Shown here: positions 54,138-63,072 of the stretch, piece by piece
How the letters are laid out: every line of letters starts with the position of its first letter
Numbering within the stretch: the stretch's first letter is position 1
Assembly: GCF_003173595.1 (NCBI RefSeq)
Contig: NZ_QGNZ01000001.1
Span: 744,001 to 808,000, forward strand
Source of the DNA: Pedobacter yonginensis
GTDB lineage: Bacteria; Bacteroidota; Bacteroidia; Sphingobacteriales; Sphingobacteriaceae
Direction of reading: 5' to 3'
Length of the DNA stretch: 64,000 nucleotides
Notes under the pieces: model-generated
Seen by the model: the letters and a program-made list of their open reading frames with translations, nothing else
The model's database searches: none
What the model was told of the DNA's origin: nothing
Translations under genes and position numbers: made by a program

Positions 54138-54653
54138 ATGAAAACATTTACTAAAATTCTTGCTACTTCAGCAGCTGTTGTGGCATTATTCATCACTACA
54201 AACGCAAGTGCACAAACTCAAAAATTAGGTATAGGAATCACGGCTGGTATCCCAACTAGCGATGCATATAGTGTTGCATTAGGTGCTGATTTACGTTACC
54301 AATTTGATATTGATAAACAATTATCTATCCCAGTTACAGCAGGTTATACACACTTAAGTGGCAAAGAAATCGGCAACTCTGGTATCGATTTTCCTAGTTA
54401 CGGATATATTCCAGTAAAAGCAGGTGTTAAATATTTCTTTAACTCTACAGGTGCTGGCGTTTATGGCTTGGCCGAACTTGGTGCTGGTTTCGGTACTAAA
54501 GATGGTTCAGGAACTTCTTTCGTGTATTCTCCTGCAATTGGTTACGCATGGAGCAATGGTCTAGATTTAGGTGTTAAATATGAAGGTTTAGCTCAGAACA
54601 GCACAAGCACCGGATTTTTCGGTCTTCGTTTAGCTTACGGTTTCAGCTTGTAA
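54138..54653 (+). CDS. Small outer-membrane beta-barrel protein 1
   Basis: 171 residues. The signal peptide ends NASAQ. Amphipathic strands with alternating aromatic and small residues follow (KLGIGITAGIPTSDAYSVAL, YGLAELGAGFGTKDGSG, LDLGVKYEGLAQ). The protein ends in a strand terminating FGLRLAYGFSL, a typical C-terminal beta-signal. It is an OmpX/OmpW-like eight-stranded barrel. Similar in layout to the next gene (TNLKAQ, then KFATSF), so they are likely paralogs. Confidence 0.85.
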   Translation: MKTFTKILATSAAVVALFITTNASAQTQKLGIGITAGIPTSDAYSVALGADLRYQFDIDKQLSIPVTAGYTHLSGKEIGNSGIDFPSYGYIPVKAGVKYFFNSTGAGVYGLAELGAGFGTKDGSGTSFVYSPAIGYAWSNGLDLGVKYEGLAQNSTSTGFFGLRLAYGFSL

Positions 54654-54672
54654 GCTTACAATGCCGAATAAC

Positions 54673-54703
54673 AAAAAATCCTCCCAAGTCGGAGGATTTT
54701 TTG
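54673..54703 (+). terminator. Terminator after OMP 1
   Basis: AAAAAATCCTCC (54673-54684) pairs perfectly with 54691-54702, with a six-base loop. Confidence 0.88.
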
Positions 54704-54804
54704 TTTTAGAAGATTCTGAAAAAAATGAAACTAAAATAAATCCAGATCACCTGTTTTATCGTATATATACCAAAACCCTTAATTATTAACTTAAAGTATC
54801 TAAA

Positions 54805-55362
54805 ATGAAAACAATTACTAAAATTTTTGCAACATCTTTTGCTGCACTTGCCTTATTTACGACGACAAATTTAAAGGCACAAACTACAGAAACTATGACT
54901 ACTACTTCTACCATGATGGATAGCGGTATGGGATTTAAAGTTGGTGTAGGTATTAACGGTGGGTTATTTAGAGATAAATCTCCAATGGATTATTCTTATG
55001 GTGCGGATTTGAAACTACAGTGGGATTTAACTAAAGATGTAGCGGTAACAGCATCTGGTGGTTACACAAAATTAATGAGCAGAAACAATACTGTAGATCC
55101 AGATTTTATCGCTGCTAAAGGTGGTGTTAAAGTGTTTGCTATTAAAAGAATGTATCTAGCTACTGAAGCTGGTGCTGGTTTTGGTATCCAAGATGGTGCT
55201 AAAACAAACTTCATCTATTCAGGTGGTTTTGGTTACGAGTGGAATAATGGTTTAGACATCGGCGTAAGATATGAAGGTTATGTTAACGATAGCGCTTCAA
55301 CTACATATTTCAGACAAACCGGTCAATATGCTTTAAGAATCGGTTACAACTTCAAACTATAA
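54805..55362 (+). CDS. Small outer-membrane beta-barrel protein 2
   Basis: 185 residues, paralog of the preceding gene (MKTITKIFATSFAALALF against MKTFTKILATSAAVVALF). The signal peptide ends NLKAQ. A Thr/Met-rich stretch (TETMTTTSTMMDSGM) precedes the barrel. Shared strands include ATEAGAGFGIQDGAKTNFIY and WNNGLDIGVRYEGYV. It ends YALRIGYNFKL with a C-terminal aromatic-x-Leu strand. Role unknown. Confidence 0.85.
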   Translation: MKTITKIFATSFAALALFTTTNLKAQTTETMTTTSTMMDSGMGFKVGVGINGGLFRDKSPMDYSYGADLKLQWDLTKDVAVTASGGYTKLMSRNNTVDPDFIAAKGGVKVFAIKRMYLATEAGAGFGIQDGAKTNFIYSGGFGYEWNNGLDIGVRYEGYVNDSASTTYFRQTGQYALRIGYNFKL

Positions 55363-55383
55363 TTTAATCATCATATATTTTGG

Positions 55384-55410
55384 AAGCCCTGCAATTTGTA
55401 GGGCTTTTTT
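55384..55410 (+). terminator. Terminator after OMP 2
   Basis: AAGCCCT (55384-55390) pairs with AGGGCTT (55400-55406), and T residues follow. Confidence 0.8.
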
Positions 55411-55458
55411 TATTGTTTTAATATTTTAATTGCTATTTTGAGCACAAAACCAAATAGC

Positions 55459-55989
55459 ATGAAACGAATATTCGGAATCGCCATTTTAGCTACTTTGATG
55501 GCCTGCAATCCAGCAAAAAATAAGTCGTCAGAAACCGCCAATAGTACAGGTAAAGATTCTTCAGTTGTAGAACAAACAGTATCCTTAAAAAATAAAACGG
55601 CATCAGCAATTTTTACCCAATACATTGATCTTAAAAATGCCCTTGTACAATCAGACTCTATTGAAGTGCAAAAAGCTGCTTCATCTTTACAAACCAGTTT
55701 AGCAGATTATAAAGGCTGCGAATTGACGGCTGGTGTAGCAAAAAAAATCGCAACGGTTTCAGATTTAAAGTCGCAGAGAAAGGATTTCACGGTTTTAAGT
55801 GCCGATCTAATCGGATTATTTAAAAGTACCGATGTTACAGCAGGAACTATCTATATTCACCATTGCCCTATGGCCAATAATGGCGATGGTGGAGATTGGT
55901 TATCAGCCAATAAAGAGATTAAAAATCCTTACTACGGAAAAGATATGCTGGAGTGCGGGAGAGTGGTTGAAGAAATAAAAGCAAAATAG
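55459..55989 (+). CDS. DUF3347-containing lipoprotein
   Basis: 176 residues from ATG 55459; an upstream TTG gives no signal peptide. The lipobox is TLMAC. The DUF3347 region runs from about residue 50 to the end (IFTQYIDLKNALVQSDS, FTVLSADLIGLFKSTDV) with the conserved metal-ligand-like block YIHHCPMANNGDGGDWLS and the end NPYYGKDMLECG. DUF3347 also occurs at the end of CusB-type copper efflux proteins, so binding of Cu or a similar ion in the periplasm is likely, from family knowledge. Confidence 0.88.
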   Translation: MKRIFGIAILATLMACNPAKNKSSETANSTGKDSSVVEQTVSLKNKTASAIFTQYIDLKNALVQSDSIEVQKAASSLQTSLADYKGCELTAGVAKKIATVSDLKSQRKDFTVLSADLIGLFKSTDVTAGTIYIHHCPMANNGDGGDWLSANKEIKNPYYGKDMLECGRVVEEIKAK

Positions 55990-56122
55990 CATAGAAATTG
56001 GGTTAAATTAAGCATGATTGTTACGTGTTTTTGACTAATATTTCACATTTATTTAACAGATTTGCTATGCACGAATACTAATTTTTATATAATTTAGAGA
56101 GCTATAAACACAATAGAATAAT

Positions 56123-57412
56123 ATGTCAGATATTGCAGAGATTAAAGTTGACGGTAAGACGATTGAATTGCCAGTAATTACAGGAACAGAAGACGAAAAG
56201 GCCATTGATATTTCAAAATTGAGAGATTTAACGGGTTTTGTTACTTTGGATACTGGTTTCAAAAATACCGGTTCCACCAAAAGCAAAATCACTTTCTTAG
56301 ATGGAGAAAAAGGAATCTTAAAATATAGAGGTTATTCTATCGAGCAACTGGCTGAAAAATCTAGCTTTTTAGAAGTTGCATATTTAATCGTTTATGGCAA
56401 CTTGCCAACTCAACAAGAGTTAGATGGCTTTCAATCCGAAATCAGTAAACATACGCTGATACATGAAGACATGAAAAAGTTCTTCGATGGCTATCCATCA
56501 AGATCTCATCCAATGGGTCAATTGGGTTCTCTAATCTTCTCACTTTCTACATTTTATCCAGAGTGTTTAAAACCAAATCAAACTGCAGAAGAACAAGATT
56601 TAACGATAATTAAATTGCTGGCAAAATTGCCTACAATCGTTTCCTTCATCTATAAAAAATCACTGGGTCACCCGCTTATTTATCCAAAAAATAAATACGA
56701 CTATGTTACTAATTTCCTTTGGATGACGTTTGGCCAGCGTACCGAAGATTATGATGTAAACCCGATTGTGGTTAGTGCAATGAATAAATTGCTTATTCTC
56801 CATGCCGATCACGAGCAAAACTGTTCTGCATCAACGGTCAGAATTGTAGGCTCATCAGATTGTAATTTATATGCATCTATTTCTGCGGGGATTGCAGCTT
56901 TATGGGGACCACTTCATGGCGGAGCAAACCAAGCGGTAATTGATATGCTTGAATTAATTAAAGCCGATGGTGGTGATACAGAAAAATGGATTAACAAGGC
57001 AAAGGATAAAAACGATTCGTTCCGCATGATGGGTTTTGGACACCGGGTTTATAAAAACTTTGATCCTAGAGCTAAAATCATTAAAAAAGCTTGCGATGAT
57101 ATTTTAGAAAACTTAGGTATCGACGATCCAATTTTAGAAATAGCCAAAAAATTAGAAGAAGCAGCCTTAACAGATCAATATTTCATCGATCGTAAATTGT
57201 ATCCAAACGTAGATTTCTATTCCGGAATAATTTACCGCGCTTTAGGTTTCCCATCAGAAATGTTTACCGTGTTATTCGCCTTAGGTCGTTTACCAGGATG
57301 GATTGCTCAATGGAAAGAAATGCATGAAAATAAAGAACCAATCGGTCGTCCTCGTCAAATTTATGTTGGTGAAACCGATAGGGAATTTGTTGACATAAAG
57401 GATAGAAAATAA
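56123..57412 (+). CDS. gltA: Citrate synthase
   Basis: 429 residues, type II (long) citrate synthase as in Gram-negative bacteria. Active-site blocks: ILHADHEQNCSASTVRIVGS with His, SISAGIAALWGPLHGGANQA with the second His, GFGHRVYKNFDPR and NVDFYSGIIYRALG with the catalytic Asp. The N-terminal beta domain (IAEIKVDGKTIELPVITGTE) is the allosteric part of the type II enzyme. It condenses oxaloacetate and acetyl-CoA, the first step of the TCA cycle. It is a single gene with its own terminator. Confidence 0.97.
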   Translation: MSDIAEIKVDGKTIELPVITGTEDEKAIDISKLRDLTGFVTLDTGFKNTGSTKSKITFLDGEKGILKYRGYSIEQLAEKSSFLEVAYLIVYGNLPTQQELDGFQSEISKHTLIHEDMKKFFDGYPSRSHPMGQLGSLIFSLSTFYPECLKPNQTAEEQDLTIIKLLAKLPTIVSFIYKKSLGHPLIYPKNKYDYVTNFLWMTFGQRTEDYDVNPIVVSAMNKLLILHADHEQNCSASTVRIVGSSDCNLYASISAGIAALWGPLHGGANQAVIDMLELIKADGGDTEKWINKAKDKNDSFRMMGFGHRVYKNFDPRAKIIKKACDDILENLGIDDPILEIAKKLEEAALTDQYFIDRKLYPNVDFYSGIIYRALGFPSEMFTVLFALGRLPGWIAQWKEMHENKEPIGRPRQIYVGETDREFVDIKDRK

Positions 57413-57427
57413 GTCATCACTAAACGG

Positions 57428-57464
57428 AAAAGCCTCTCAATTAAGGAAATTGAGAGGCTTTTTT
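57428..57464. terminator. Terminator between gltA and the DUF3667 gene
   Basis: AAAAGCCTCTCAATT (57428-57442) pairs perfectly with 57448-57462 and serves both convergent genes. Confidence 0.9.
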
Positions 57465-57479
57465 ATGTGCTATAAGTTT

Positions 57480-58598
57480 TTAAACGGCTACGTAGTAAAT
57501 AATGTTTAACATCACAGTTTCTGTAATTGCGATGGCTATACCATAAAGCAAGAAAATCATAATCATCTTACCAATAACCTTTTTTCGCTGATAAAATATC
57601 TTAAGGGCATTAAACATGTACCAACAAACCCATACCACAACGGCGAGTTCGATCAATCCTTTGATAAAACCACTTCCACCTAAAATATACTTGATAATTG
57701 GTACGGTGAATATTTGTACCACAAAGTATGCAGTCATTCCATGTATGGTGAAAATCAAATGATCGAGGTAATAAATGTGATTTCGCCTAAAATTCCACAT
57801 GATAAACAAGGCAAGTAGGGGCATGAGCAAGAAATATTGCTTTGGACGATTGTGCTCCAAGGTTTCTTGAATCACTTCAGATTTTTGTCCGAAGGTTATA
57901 GAACGCTTTTTAACCATACGTTCAAACCAATTGTCTTTACGTAAAATGGGCAACTTACTCTGTCTGGATAGGTAAGCCTCATAAGTAGAATCATTTCGCT
58001 CATCATGTATGGTGGTGAAGCTTTCAATAACCTCGGCTAATGAGTCTGATTTATTCGTTTGAGTTTCTCGCTTTAAATTGGCCAATACAAGTGTTTGTTC
58101 TTCAAAACCCAAGTCTTTAAAGCTTGCTTGATCTAAATCTTCCTGTATGCCTTGTTTAACTTTGTTTACAATCGCCGGTGCCTTAACCTTTATTCCAGCA
58201 CTTTGAAGTTCTTTATCAACACTGTCTAAAACTGCCTTTTGTTCATTTCTTGTTTTAACGTTGACGTGAGTTTGCTTCGACTTGTGCTCTGGAGAATACG
58301 CCACTAAAAAATAAACAATCGACACAAATATATACATGCTCACTGGATTAATATAGCGAGCTCTTTTGCCCGCCAAATAATCGAGCGTAACTTGTCCTGG
58401 CTTTGTTAGGAGCGGAGTTAAGGTCTGGAAAAACTTATTATCAAAGTGGAAGTAATGTGCTATACTATGACTTATAAAACCCCAAAAACTTTCTTTGAGC
58501 TCTAAATTAGGCTGACCACAGCTGCTGCAATAATGTTTTTCTACATGTGCTCCACAATTTAGGCAATTCTGTTCTTTTCTATACTTACCGGCTGACAT
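57480..58598 (-). CDS. DUF3667 zinc-ribbon membrane protein
   Basis: 372 residues. The N-terminal zinc ribbon is CLNCGAHVEKHYCSSCGQP. The DUF3667 block (FWGFISHSIAHYFHFDNKF, LLTKPGQVTLDYLAGKRARY, INPVSMYIFVSIVYFL) follows. A charged middle region is followed by four or five membrane helices at the C-terminus (YFLLMPLLALFIMWNF, IIKYILGGSGFIKGLIELAV). Widely found in Bacteroidota, function unknown. The start lies 22 bases after the stop of the transporter gene, so they are probably one transcript. Confidence 0.85.
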   Translation of the reverse strand: MSAGKYRKEQNCLNCGAHVEKHYCSSCGQPNLELKESFWGFISHSIAHYFHFDNKFFQTLTPLLTKPGQVTLDYLAGKRARYINPVSMYIFVSIVYFLVAYSPEHKSKQTHVNVKTRNEQKAVLDSVDKELQSAGIKVKAPAIVNKVKQGIQEDLDQASFKDLGFEEQTLVLANLKRETQTNKSDSLAEVIESFTTIHDERNDSTYEAYLSRQSKLPILRKDNWFERMVKKRSITFGQKSEVIQETLEHNRPKQYFLLMPLLALFIMWNFRRNHIYYLDHLIFTIHGMTAYFVVQIFTVPIIKYILGGSGFIKGLIELAVVVWVCWYMFNALKIFYQRKKVIGKMIMIFLLYGIAIAITETVMLNIIYYVAV

Positions 58599-58620
58599 AG
58601 GGGATTTAGAGAGATTTAAT

Positions 58621-60009
58621 TTAGTGACTAATGGCTTCGATAGCTTCTACTTCGGCTCTGGTGTGCTTGTGCTTAAATAACAGCGCAAATAATACGGTAA
58701 TTATTAATGCGTAAATGGTGAAAGAGAGCCAGATGCTGTGCCAATCTTTCATATGTATGGCTTTATCGAAAGTACCATTATTTAAAATACTTACACCTTG
58801 GCTTTTTACAAAGTTAAGTAAATGATTATTGCTTGGATCTGCACCTACGAATGCAGACGTTGCTTCTATTGAAGTGAAAGTTTTGGTGAAGTACTTATCA
58901 ATCATCCAGCCAGATACCAAACTTCCAAAAACGGCACCAAACCCATTGGTCATCATCATAAACATGCCCTGTGCCGATGAACGGGTTTTGGCTGTTGTAG
59001 ATGTTTCTACAAACAACGAACCTGAAATATTGAAGAAATCGAAAGCCATTCCATAAACTACACAAGAGAGAATAATCATCCATAAATTGCCCGCTGGATT
59101 TCCATAGGCAAAGAGTCCGAAGCGGAAAACCCATGCCAGCATAGCGATAATCATTACTTTTTTGATGCCAAATCGTTTCAAGAAAAACGGAATTGCCAAG
59201 ATGAACAACGTTTCAGAAACCTGAGAAATAGACATGATGATGGTCGAATATTTCACTACAAATGAATCTGCATATTTTGGAAAGTTTTTAAATTCATCTA
59301 AAAACACATCTCCATAGGCATTTGTGAGTTGCAAAGCGCCGCCTAAAAACATGGAAAATATAAAAAACAAAGCCATCTTATAGTTAGCAAAAAGCTTAAA
59401 GGCCTCTAAACCCAAGGTTTGGATTAAGGATGCTTTCTCTGCGATCAGCTTACTTGGCTTACATTTTGGTAAGGTAAAGGCATATATTCCCAGTAACAGG
59501 GCGCCAAAGCCCGCGATATAAAATTGGTAAGCGCTTGCCTTGTTTCCAGTTAAATTAGTAATCCACATGGCGGCAATGAAACCCACTGTGCCCCAAACTC
59601 TTATTGGTGGGAAATCTTTGACAACATCAAAATTTCCAGATTTTAAAGTGGTGTAAGATATGGAGTTACTTAACGAAATTGTTGGCATGTAAAAGCACAT
59701 GGCCAGCAAGATAGTCCAAAAGAAAGCGTTAGGACTTTCTACCTGTGGTAGATAAAATAAAACACCGGCGTATAAGATGTGAAGTATGCCATATAAAACT
59801 TCTGCATTAACCCATTTATCTGCTATTATTCCCGTTAATGTGGGCATAAATAACGAGGCAAAGCCCATGGTAGCGAAAATTGCACCAAATTGAGTACCAT
59901 CCCATTGTTTTGTTCCAAACCAATAATTCGCAATTGTAATTAGCCATGCGCCCCACACAAAAAACTGCATAAAACTCATTATGGTTAAGCGAAACTTAAC
60001 ATTCATCAT
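58621..60009 (-). CDS. MFS transporter of the nucleoside:H+ symporter (NupG/XapB-like) type
   Basis: 462 residues, 12 membrane helices. It starts MMNVKFRLTIMSFMQFFVWG, then ANYWFG and the conserved loop GFASLFMPTLTGIIADKWVN. The block FPPIRVWGTVGFIAAMW is typical of nucleoside symporters of the major facilitator superfamily. It imports nucleosides or related sugars with protons, and the exact substrate cannot be told. A terminator lies between it and the upstream DUF151 gene. Confidence 0.85.
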   Translation of the reverse strand: MMNVKFRLTIMSFMQFFVWGAWLITIANYWFGTKQWDGTQFGAIFATMGFASLFMPTLTGIIADKWVNAEVLYGILHILYAGVLFYLPQVESPNAFFWTILLAMCFYMPTISLSNSISYTTLKSGNFDVVKDFPPIRVWGTVGFIAAMWITNLTGNKASAYQFYIAGFGALLLGIYAFTLPKCKPSKLIAEKASLIQTLGLEAFKLFANYKMALFFIFSMFLGGALQLTNAYGDVFLDEFKNFPKYADSFVVKYSTIIMSISQVSETLFILAIPFFLKRFGIKKVMIIAMLAWVFRFGLFAYGNPAGNLWMIILSCVVYGMAFDFFNISGSLFVETSTTAKTRSSAQGMFMMMTNGFGAVFGSLVSGWMIDKYFTKTFTSIEATSAFVGADPSNNHLLNFVKSQGVSILNNGTFDKAIHMKDWHSIWLSFTIYALIITVLFALLFKHKHTRAEVEAIEAISH

Positions 60010-60076
60010 ATAGATTTGTTTGATTTTTGATTAAAAGTTGAATATAGAACTATTTTAAAACATAATTCAAAAATAA

Positions 60077-60103
60077 ACCCAAATTATTTGAAATAATTTG
60101 GGT
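60077..60103 (-). terminator. Terminator downstream of the DUF151 operon
   Basis: ACCCAAATTATT (60077-60088) pairs perfectly with 60092-60103, and the minus strand continues TTATTTTTG. It isolates the transporter gene from the etf-DUF151 transcript. Confidence 0.75.
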
Positions 60104-60168
60104 CTTTTTTGTTTTAGCTAATCAGTGACCGATATAAAGATCATTGTAGAAAAATTTGGGCGTAAGCA

Positions 60169-60783
60169 TTAAGAGGTTCCCCGCTTATTTAGTTCGTCTC
60201 GTAGTCTTGCTGCCTTTTCATAAGCCTCATCTGCAATGGCTTGTTGAAGTTTTAATTGTAATTCTTCCAAAGTTAAATCGCCATATCCTTGAGATTTGGA
60301 AGAGCTGGGGGTTATGTCGGCATCCGGCTCTTTGGCAATGCTATCCATGTTTTCTAGGAAAAGAAAATCATTACCTTCAATAACGATACCTGCTGATGCT
60401 AAGATGAATTCGTAAGTATAAATTAAGGCATTAAATCTAACGGCAAGGGCAATCGCATCTGATGTTCGCGCATCGATTTCATGCGTAGCTCTACCATCTG
60501 TACAGATTAGCTTGGCGTAAAAAACGCCATCCACAAGGTTGTAGATAATAATTTCTTGAATACTTAAATTAAATGTATCTGCAAGCGATTTAAATAAATC
60601 ATGCGTTAATGGCCTGCTTGGCGTCATCTTTTCAATCTCTATCGCAATGGCTTGGGCTTCAAATGCACCTATAATAATCGGTAAACGTCTTCGTCCATTA
60701 ACTTCTCCTAAAACCAATGCATAGGCACCAGATTGAGTTTGGCTATAAGATAAACCTACAATATCTAATTTAACTTTTTTCAT
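60169..60783 (-). CDS. Bifunctional nuclease (DUF151) with C-terminal UVR motif
   Basis: 204 residues. The DUF151 domain (1-140) has YALVLGEVNGRRRLPIIIGA, EAQAIAIEIEKMTPSRPLTHDL and the acidic HEIDARTSDAIALAVRF. The C-terminal UvrB/UvrC-type motif LQQAIADEAYEKAARLRDEL mediates protein contacts. DUF151 proteins have reported DNase and RNase activity in plants and bacteria. It is on the same strand as etfBA, with a 69-base gap after etfA. Confidence 0.88.
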   Translation of the reverse strand: MKKVKLDIVGLSYSQTQSGAYALVLGEVNGRRRLPIIIGAFEAQAIAIEIEKMTPSRPLTHDLFKSLADTFNLSIQEIIIYNLVDGVFYAKLICTDGRATHEIDARTSDAIALAVRFNALIYTYEFILASAGIVIEGNDFLFLENMDSIAKEPDADITPSSSKSQGYGDLTLEELQLKLQQAIADEAYEKAARLRDELNKRGTS

Positions 60784-60852
60784 ATTATTTTGCGTCGTGG
60801 AGAGTTTGTTAAACCCTGTTAATCAGTATTTAACAAACTCTGGCAGACAAAA

Positions 60853-61821
60853 CTATGCTTTGTGGGCTTTTAATGCTTCAATCAATTTAGGAACAACTTC
60901 AAAAGCATCACCTACAATTCCATAATCAGCAACTTTAAAGAAAGGTGCTTCAGGGTCTTTGTTGATTACAACAATAACTTTTGATGAACTTACGCCAGCC
61001 AAATGCTGAATTGCACCTGAGATGCCAATGGCAATGTATAAATTCGGACTGATGGAAATTCCGGTCTGACCAACGTGTTCTGAGTGCGGTCTCCAGTCTG
61101 CATCACTAACTGGTTTAGAACATGCAGTAGCTGCGCCTAGCAAACCTGCTAATTCTTCGATCATTCCCCAATTTTCTGGTCCTTTCAAACCTCTACCTGC
61201 TGAAACAACCAACTCCGCATCTGGTAAGGAAACTTTATCTGTAGCCCTTACAATTTCTTTTATAACTGTACCTAAATCTGATTGTTTAACATCGGCGGTA
61301 AAGTTTTCGATGGCTGCATCAGCTGCATTTTCCTTAACACCAAAGGCATTTGGATTTAAGGCGATAACCTTATTTGCAGAAGTTAATTCTGTAATTGCGA
61401 ATGCTTTACCAGAAAATGCGGTTTTTTTGATGGAAAACTTGCCATCAGTTGATGGCAGTTCGACAGCACCATCAGCTAAACCAGCTTTAAGTTTTACTGC
61501 AATACGTGGCGCTAAACCTTTACCGGAGAAAGAGTTAGATAAAACAACCACATCTGCGGATTCTTTTTCGGCGGCATTGGCAATTACACTTGCATAGGCT
61601 TGATTAACAAAAGTCTTTAGCTGGTCAGCGCTCACATTCAAAACTTTAGAAGCGCCATATTTCCCTAGTGCCTTTAATTCACTTTCTTCAACATTACCAA
61701 TTGAAATTGCGGTTAAATTGGTAGATTGTTGATCTGCAATGGCTTTGGCGTAAGAAACGGCTTCGAAAACAGATTTCTTAAATTTACCCTCAGCTTGTTC
61801 TACATATACTAATACTGACAT
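60853..61821 (-). CDS. etfA: Electron transfer flavoprotein alpha subunit
   Basis: 322 residues, full length. N-terminal Rossmann-like domain (SVLVYVEQAEGKFKKSVFEA), then the FAD-binding C-terminal signature: VSAGRGLKGPENWGMIEELA, ACSKPVSDADWRPHSEHVGQ, YIAIGISGAIQHLAGVSSSK and VINKDPEAPFFKVADYGIVG. It accepts electrons from acyl-CoA and other dehydrogenases and passes them to ETF-quinone oxidoreductase. etfB is 69 bases upstream, same strand. Confidence 0.97.
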   Translation of the reverse strand: MSVLVYVEQAEGKFKKSVFEAVSYAKAIADQQSTNLTAISIGNVEESELKALGKYGASKVLNVSADQLKTFVNQAYASVIANAAEKESADVVVLSNSFSGKGLAPRIAVKLKAGLADGAVELPSTDGKFSIKKTAFSGKAFAITELTSANKVIALNPNAFGVKENAADAAIENFTADVKQSDLGTVIKEIVRATDKVSLPDAELVVSAGRGLKGPENWGMIEELAGLLGAATACSKPVSDADWRPHSEHVGQTGISISPNLYIAIGISGAIQHLAGVSSSKVIVVINKDPEAPFFKVADYGIVGDAFEVVPKLIEALKAHKA

Positions 61822-61890
61822 ATATTTATTTCTAGATCCTTAGAAAAGGACTTGTAAAAGGTTTGATTATTTGTTTTGCTTAATTTGAGC

Positions 61891-62628
61891 TTAGATTACC
61901 TTCGCTTCCGAGTGCAGTAAATCAATTAGTTGCGCTGTCTGATCTGCAGGTACCAATTTAACTTGACCGCGAGGGGCAGGGGTTTCATATTTGGTAACTT
62001 TAGATACTTCATCAATAGCAACGGCTTCAACCACATTTAACGGCTTTGTTCTCGCGCTCATAATGCCACGCATATTTGGAATTTTTGGTTCTGCTACACC
62101 TTCAGCACAACTGGCAATAAATTTTCCAGATACGGTTACAACTTCTTTACCACCTTCAATTTCTCTTTCTAAAGTGGCAGTATCACCATCAACGGTTAAT
62201 TTTTTTATGATTGAAATTGATGGAATATCTAAAAACTCTCCAACCATTGCAGCAACCTGATTTCCGTTGTAATCAATAGATTCGCGACCGGTTAAAATGA
62301 GATTAAAGTCTTTATCTTTTGCGTATTCTGCAATTTGCTTGGCCACGAAGTATGCATCACGCGGGCTCGCATTAACCCTCACGGCGTCATCTGCACCAAT
62401 TGCAAGTGCTTTTCTAATGGTTGGATCGTTGCTCGCTTCTCCAACATTAATTACAGTTACCGTACCTTTACCACCTTCAGTTAACTCAATAGCTTTTGAT
62501 AAGGCGATTTCATCGTAAGGGTTAACAATATATTGTACACCTGCAGTATTGAATTCGGTATTATCGTTGGTAAAAGTTATTTTTGTCGTTGTGTCTGGCA
62601 CGTTACTGATACAAACTAATATTTTCAT
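61891..62628 (-). CDS. etfB: Electron transfer flavoprotein beta subunit
   Basis: 245 residues from ATG 62628 (MKILVCISNVPDTTTKI); a TTG 36 bases upstream lacks support. Family marks are NPYDEIALSKAIELTEG, ALAIGADDAVRVNASP, NLILTGRESIDYNGNQVAAM and IPNMRGIMSARTKPLNVVE, the etfB AMP-binding and recognition loop regions. It forms a heterodimer with EtfA. The order etfB-etfA-DUF151 points to one transcript. Confidence 0.97.
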   Translation of the reverse strand: MKILVCISNVPDTTTKITFTNDNTEFNTAGVQYIVNPYDEIALSKAIELTEGGKGTVTVINVGEASNDPTIRKALAIGADDAVRVNASPRDAYFVAKQIAEYAKDKDFNLILTGRESIDYNGNQVAAMVGEFLDIPSISIIKKLTVDGDTATLEREIEGGKEVVTVSGKFIASCAEGVAEPKIPNMRGIMSARTKPLNVVEAVAIDEVSKVTKYETPAPRGQVKLVPADQTAQLIDLLHSEAKVI

Positions 62629-62691
62629 AAGTATTATGTTTAAATATATAAGGTCTTTCTGCAAATTTAATTAAAAAAGCAAGGAAATAAA

Positions 62692-63027
62692 ATGTCATCT
62701 AGCCGTTTGAGTAAGTTATTAGAGTTTTTAGAAAGTGATCCGAATGATCCATTTATACTATATGCCTTAGCCACAGAGTATAACGCCCAAAATGATAAGG
62801 AAAAAGCATATTCTTTTTACCTTCAATTAACGGATAAACATCCGGATTATGTTGGAACTTACTATCATTTGGGTAAACTATATGAGAAAGACAACCAAAA
62901 AGATCAAGCCATTTCAGTTTATGCAAAAGGAATGGAAGTGGCTAGAACTAAAAGAGATATGCATGCTTTCTCGGAATTACAAGGTGCATTTAACTCGGCT
63001 TCGGGATTAGACTATGAGGACGAGTAA
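62692..63027 (+). CDS. Small TPR-repeat protein
   Basis: 111 residues, cytoplasmic, about three helical hairpins. FILYALATEYNAQNDKEKAY and VGTYYHLGKLYEKDNQKDQA are TPR units with the usual Tyr, Gly and Ala positions, followed by a capping helix. It probably mediates protein contacts. Divergent from etfB with a 63-base gap. The chromate transporter gene starts 46 bases downstream. Confidence 0.85.
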   Translation: MSSSRLSKLLEFLESDPNDPFILYALATEYNAQNDKEKAYSFYLQLTDKHPDYVGTYYHLGKLYEKDNQKDQAISVYAKGMEVARTKRDMHAFSELQGAFNSASGLDYEDE

Positions 63028-63072
63028 TAGACAAAGCTTGTTCTTTAACGATTTTAAAATCAGATAAAACCA